The notes under the pieces were generated by a model, which saw only the letters and a program-made list of their open reading frames with translations, made no database searches and was not told the origin of the DNA. This document shows, piece by piece, positions 61,015-64,000 of a DNA stretch of 64,000 nucleotides. This DNA is from Petropleomorpha daqingensis (GTDB taxonomy: Bacteria > Actinomycetota > Actinomycetes > Mycobacteriales > Geodermatophilaceae), in assembly GCF_013408985.1 (NCBI RefSeq), contig NZ_JACBZT010000001.1, positions 1,860,001 through 1,924,000 of the forward strand, written 5' to 3'. The position numbers were made by a program, and so were the translations under genes. Within the stretch, counting starts at the first letter, position 1. Each line of letters starts with the position of its first letter.

Positions 61015-62429
61015 GCCTGCAGGAGCTGCTGGCCACCCCACCGGCGATCGTGGCGGCCGGCGTCGACGTCTTCTCCGACGCGCTGCGCGCGCAGGGCGCC
61101 GAGGTGCACGACGTCGACTGGCGCCCGCCGGCGTTCGGCGACCCGGCCGACCTGGCCGCGCTCGCCCTCGACGCCCGCCGCGCCGCCGCCAACCGCACCG
61201 CCGTGGAGCGGGTGCTCGCCGCCGGCTCCCAGCTGGTCGACGTCCAGCCCGCGCGGGCCGTGCTCGACCTGCCCGACCGCATGCTGCTGCACGCCGGCCC
61301 GCCGATCGAGTGGGCCGACGCCTCCGGGCCGATGCGCGGCGCGCTGATCGGCGCCTGCCTGTTCGAGGGCTGGGCCGACACCGCCGAGGAGGCCGAGCGC
61401 ATCCTCGCCGCCGGCGAGATCGCCCTCGACCCCTGCCACCACCACTCGGCCGTCGGCCCGATGGCCGGCGTGACCAGCCCGTCGATGTGGATGTGGTGCC
61501 TGCAGGACCCGGTCGGCGGCGGCCGTGCCTTCTGCAACCTCAACGAGGGCCTGGGCAAGGTGCTGCGCTACGGCGCGTACGGGCCCGAGGTGATCGAGCG
61601 GCTGCACTGGATGGCCGACGTGCTCGGCCCGGTGCTCGCCGCCGCGGTGCGCACCCCGCTGGAGGCCGGCGTCGACCCGATCGACGTCAAGGCGATTCTC
61701 GCCCAGATGCTGCAGATGGGCGACGAGGGGCACAACCGCAACCGGGCCGGCTCCGCGATCACCCTGCGCGAGCTCGCGCCGGCGCTGGCCGAGGTCGACG
61801 CCCCGGCGAAGGCCATCTCCGCGGTGCTGCGCTTCATCGGCGGCAACGAGCACTTCTTCCTCAACCTCGGCATGCCGACGGCGAAGCTCGCGATGGACGC
61901 CGCCCGCGGCGTGCCCGGCTCGACGATGGTCACCGTCATGGCCCGCAACGGCACCGAGTTCGGCATCCAGACCGCCGGGACCGGCGACCGCTGGTTCACC
62001 GGACCCGCGCAGACGCCGGTCGGGCTGTTCCTCGGTGACTACGGTCCGGACGACGCCAACCCCGACATCGGCGACTCCGCGATCACCGAGACCTACGGCG
62101 TCGGTGGCTTCTCGATGGCCGCCGCCCCGGCGATCGTCCGGTTCGTCGGCGGCACGGTGCCCGACGCGCTGGCCACGACCGAGCGCATGTACCAGGTGAC
62201 CCTGGCCGAGAACCCGGCGATGGCGATCCCGATCCTCGGCTTCCGCGGCTCGCCCACGGGCATCGACGTGCTCAAGGTGGCGCGCACCGGCTGGCTGCCG
62301 CAGATCAACACGGGCATGGCCGGCGCGGTCGCCGGCACCGGTCAGGTGGGCGCCGGGCTGGTGCAGCCGCCGCAGGAGTGCTTCGAGAAGGCGCTGGCCG
62401 CGCTGGCCGAGGAGACCCGCGCCGCCTGA
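61011..62429 (+). CDS. DUF1116 protein (YlbE/AllG-like)
   Basis: The 472-residue DUF1116 protein has CHHHSAVGPMAGVTSPSMW, NLNEGLGKVLRYGAYG and FIGGNEHFFLNLGM. It is the constant partner of FdrA. The usual third partner (DUF2877) is not seen downstream here. ATG 61011 overlaps the FdrA stop. Confidence 0.9.
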   Translation: MSLQELLATPPAIVAAGVDVFSDALRAQGAEVHDVDWRPPAFGDPADLAALALDARRAAANRTAVERVLAAGSQLVDVQPARAVLDLPDRMLLHAGPPIEWADASGPMRGALIGACLFEGWADTAEEAERILAAGEIALDPCHHHSAVGPMAGVTSPSMWMWCLQDPVGGGRAFCNLNEGLGKVLRYGAYGPEVIERLHWMADVLGPVLAAAVRTPLEAGVDPIDVKAILAQMLQMGDEGHNRNRAGSAITLRELAPALAEVDAPAKAISAVLRFIGGNEHFFLNLGMPTAKLAMDAARGVPGSTMVTVMARNGTEFGIQTAGTGDRWFTGPAQTPVGLFLGDYGPDDANPDIGDSAITETYGVGGFSMAAAPAIVRFVGGTVPDALATTERMYQVTLAENPAMAIPILGFRGSPTGIDVLKVARTGWLPQINTGMAGAVAGTGQVGAGLVQPPQECFEKALAALAEETRAA

Positions 62430-62433
62430 GCAG

Positions 62434-62508
62434 CGCCGAGAAGGCACTTCGTGCACGCGACACGGCGGGACACGCCGTCCGGGCGTGCACGAAGTGCCTT
62501 CTCGGGCC
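62434..62508. repeat. 75-nt hairpin repeat, copy 1
   Basis: The 21-bp arms 62437-62457 and 62484-62504 (CGAGAAGGCACTTCGTGCAC plus G) are perfectly complementary, and the middle has its own ACGGCG/CGCCGT stem. It is identical to the 62683-62757 copy except for one base. It begins 4 bases after the DUF1116 stop. Confidence 0.85.
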
Positions 62509-62538
62509 CTGCTCCCGCTGATCAGGCATTCTCCCGGC

Positions 62539-62652
62539 GTGAACACCGTCGGGGGCACCGGTCCGGTCCTGGTCATCGTGGTCGTCGCCGTCCTGCTCGT
62601 GCTCGTGGGCGCGGCCGTGGCGGCGTGGCTGACCGGTCGTCGACGCCGTTGA
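62539..62652 (+). CDS. 37-residue single-TM mini-protein
   Basis: GTG to TGA encodes a short polar start, a Val/Leu-rich membrane helix (VLVIVVVAVLLVLVGAAVAA) and a WLTGRRRR tail, typical of bacterial small membrane proteins. It sits between the two hairpin copies. No SD is clear; a chance ORF cannot be excluded. Confidence 0.5.
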   Translation: MNTVGGTGPVLVIVVVAVLLVLVGAAVAAWLTGRRRR

Positions 62653-62682
62653 GGACGTGCGCGGTTACGCGCGCCTGAACAC

Positions 62683-62757
62683 CGCCGAGAAGGCACTTCG
62701 TGCACGCGACACGGCGGGACTCGCCGTCCGGGCGTGCACGAAGTGCCTTCTCGGGCC
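62683..62757. repeat. 75-nt hairpin repeat, copy 2
   Basis: Same 75 bases as copy 1 with A to T at one central position; arms 62686-62706 and 62733-62753. It lies in the same orientation, 249 bases downstream, and directly adjoins (and appears to replace) the 3' end of the carbonic anhydrase gene. Confidence 0.85.
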
Positions 62758-63170
62758 GGCGGCGAGCTCAGGCGCTCGATCGAGGCGCGGACGTCGTCCT
62801 CCAGCTCGCCGAACGCCTCGGAGTGCCAGTGCGGGCGCACGCCGGTGTCCTGCTCGATCGAGTCGCGGAAGTCCTCGTCGGAGAAGGTCAGCATCCCGCA
62901 GTCGGTGTGGTGGACGAGGATGATCTCGGTCGTCCCGAGCAGCCGCTGGCTGATCGCGAGCGAGCGGATCTCGTCGTCGGTGACCACGCCGCCGGCGTTG
63001 CGGATGACGTGCGCCTCGCCCTCGTGGAGGCCGAGCACGCGGTAGACGTCGAGGCGGGCGTCCATGCAGGCCAGGACGGCGACGTGCTTGGCCGGCGGCA
63101 GGGGGAGCGGGCCGGTGAAGGACTCGGCGTAGCGGGCGTTGTTCTCGAGCAGTTCGTCGGTGACGGACAC
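62758..63170 (-). pseudogene. beta-carbonic anhydrase, C-terminus lost at hairpin repeat
   Basis: The first 138 or so residues match Rv1284-type carbonic anhydrase: LACMDARLDVYRVLG (Cys35, Asp37), LVHHTDCGML (His88, Cys91), EDDVRASIERLSSPPA. Homologues continue with about 25 more residues (RGFVFDV-type end). Here the frame runs into the hairpin repeat and stays open for hundreds of codons across the minus strand of the DUF1116 gene, with no proper stop. GTG 63170 has an AGGAG SD. The enzyme may still be made with an aberrant tail. Confidence 0.75.
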
Positions 63171-63433
63171 GGGGGAGCTCCTGATCTGATCGGCTTGGTA
63201 GGGATTCATCCCTCGCGGCCGCACCCCGCGCGGTGCGTCTGCCGGCAGGCCGATCAGGGACGACGGGATCGGCCGGGCGATCCGGCAGCGCGCGACGGCG
63301 CGGCCGGACGACACAGCCCGTCGAACGCGTTCAGCCGGCGGCTCGGCCAGAAGGCCTCCAGCCCGGCGACGCGGACGCGCCCAACCTGCTCCGCCGATAC
63401 GTGAAGATGCAACCAGATCTTTTCCCCGAAGTA
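63171..63433. other. gap between carbonic anhydrase start and ArsR operator
   Basis: No supported gene. It holds the minus-strand SD of the carbonic anhydrase and GC-rich sequence without clear repeats, then turns AT-rich towards 63410. Confidence 0.4.
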
Positions 63434-63457
63434 CTTTGCAAACACTCCTTTGCAAAC
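63434..63457. promoter_or_regulatory. tandem palindromic operator of ArsR-type gene
   Basis: Two copies of CTTTGCAAAC (63434-63443 and 63448-63457), each containing the palindrome TTTGCAAA, are separated by 4 bases, just upstream of ATG 63470. AT-rich symmetric words are rare in this genome, so an autoregulatory operator is likely. Confidence 0.65.
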
Positions 63458-63469
63458 TAACCTTGCGCC

Positions 63470-64000
63470 ATGCCGCACCGCCGCAAGGAACTCGACGCCG
63501 CCTCGCTGAAGGCGCTCGCCCACCCGCTGCGGGTGCAGATCATGCGGCAGCTCGACCTGCGCGAGCACATGAGCGTGACCAGCCTGGCCCAGGAGCTCGG
63601 GGAGACGACCGGCGCGGTCAGCTACCACCTGCGCCAGCTCGCCCGGCACGGCCTGGTCGAGGAGGTCGACGCTCCCGAGGAGCCGGGGGACCGGCCGGCC
63701 GTCGGCCGCCGCCGGCGGATGTGGCGCATGGCCGTCGACGAGATCCACATCAGCGGCAACGCCTTCCTGACCGACCCGGACACGAAGGAGGCCGCCGGCT
63801 TCCTGCTGCGCGAGTTCGAGTCCGCCCGGAGCCGCCGTCTCGCGCACTGGTTCGCCACCTCGACCACGTGGCCGGAGGAGTGGCAGAACGCCTCCAGCGA
63901 CATGGACGGCACGCTCACGCTCGATCCGGCGCAGACGCGGGCGCTGGCCGACGAGCTCAAGGCCGTGATCGACCGCTACCGCGAGCTGCCGCCCGGCGCG
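63470..64000 (+). CDS. ArsR/HTH_20-type regulator (3' end beyond window)
   Basis: At least 177 residues, open to the window edge. The winged helix LKALAHPLRVQIMRQLDLRE and recognition helix TGAVSYHLRQLARHGLVEEV are clear, followed by an acidic/Arg linker and a helical C-terminal domain (AAGFLLREFESARSRRLAHW). Such proteins often repress an adjacent MFS transporter gene, which would lie outside the window. ATG 63470 is only about 13 bases from the operator, suggesting a very short or absent leader. Confidence 0.88.
   Translation, partial: MPHRRKELDAASLKALAHPLRVQIMRQLDLREHMSVTSLAQELGETTGAVSYHLRQLARHGLVEEVDAPEEPGDRPAVGRRRRMWRMAVDEIHISGNAFLTDPDTKEAAGFLLREFESARSRRLAHWFATSTTWPEEWQNASSDMDGTLTLDPAQTRALADELKAVIDRYRELPPGA

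Noticed and set aside
60981-63455. 824-codon open frame on the minus strand across DUF1116 and carbonic anhydrase
   Set aside because: Only the 62758-63170 part shows protein-like homology; the rest mirrors the high-GC codon bias of the plus-strand DUF1116 gene.
1-64000. tRNA, rRNA, CRISPR arrays, integrases, classical riboswitches
   Set aside because: Scanned by eye on both strands; no cloverleaf-like, regularly spaced repeat or known aptamer core was recognised. A covariance-model search would be decisive.

Overview
The window comes from a very GC-rich actinobacterium. Third-position G/C bias is extreme, GTG starts are frequent, and genes are packed with ATGA/GTGA stop-start overlaps and several apparently leaderless starts. 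The gene set (LuxR-type two-component systems, MEDS/HATPase and GAF-EAL signalling proteins, a type II polyketide operon, SRPBCC proteins) fits a soil or rock-dwelling family such as Geodermatophilaceae. That placement is inference. No rRNA, tRNA, CRISPR array, transposase or phage gene was seen.

Left part (1-29.7 kb): a 5'-truncated MEDS/HATPase regulator; an NmrA/MarR pair; a sulfonate-type ABC operon headed by a short, apparently leaderless Cys-containing leader peptide and bracketed by two related perfect palindromes; an ATP-dependent DNA ligase; an FMN reductase; a first LuxR-type two-component system; a hydantoinase/oxoprolinase pair; a thiol-redox and iron cluster (two thioredoxins around an HxlR regulator, then hemerythrin); an ArsR/SRPBCC pair; SDR, GAF-EAL, RibD-like and flavohemoglobin genes; a serine hydrolase and an alpha/beta hydrolase; and a second two-component system divergent from an ABC-2 exporter.

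Centre (29.7-43 kb): a minus-strand operon of ten gene units, nearly all overlapping or a few bases apart, encodes an unreduced-type aromatic type II polyketide pathway. It holds a TcmI-like cyclase, its own acetyl-CoA carboxylase (fused AccD-AccA, BCCP, biotin carboxylase), ACP, TcmN-type aromatase/cyclase, an acyltransferase-like protein, a cupin, KS-alpha, chain length factor, and a SchA/CurD-like domain fused to an FAD monooxygenase. No ketoreductase is present, which suggests a pentangular or spore-pigment-like product. Three features stand out. The biotin carboxylase reads in frame into the ACP with no stop. The acyltransferase has Gly in place of its nucleophilic Ser. Two tandem LuxR proteins, transcribed divergently, have receivers stripped of the phosphorylation residues.

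Right part (43-64 kb): an ABC-2 exporter; two paralogous secreted beta-helix proteins with related upstream sequences; a CPA1 antiporter; an Old Yellow Enzyme; a type B carboxylesterase; and a nucleobase-catabolism-like locus (CoxG-like protein, three-subunit molybdenum hydroxylase and UraA-like permease on one strand, FdrA-like and DUF1116 proteins on the other). After that come two copies of a 75-nt hairpin repeat 249 bp apart. They flank a 37-codon membrane mini-ORF, and the second copy replaces the C-terminus of a beta-carbonic anhydrase gene. The window ends inside an ArsR-type regulator that has a clear tandem operator.
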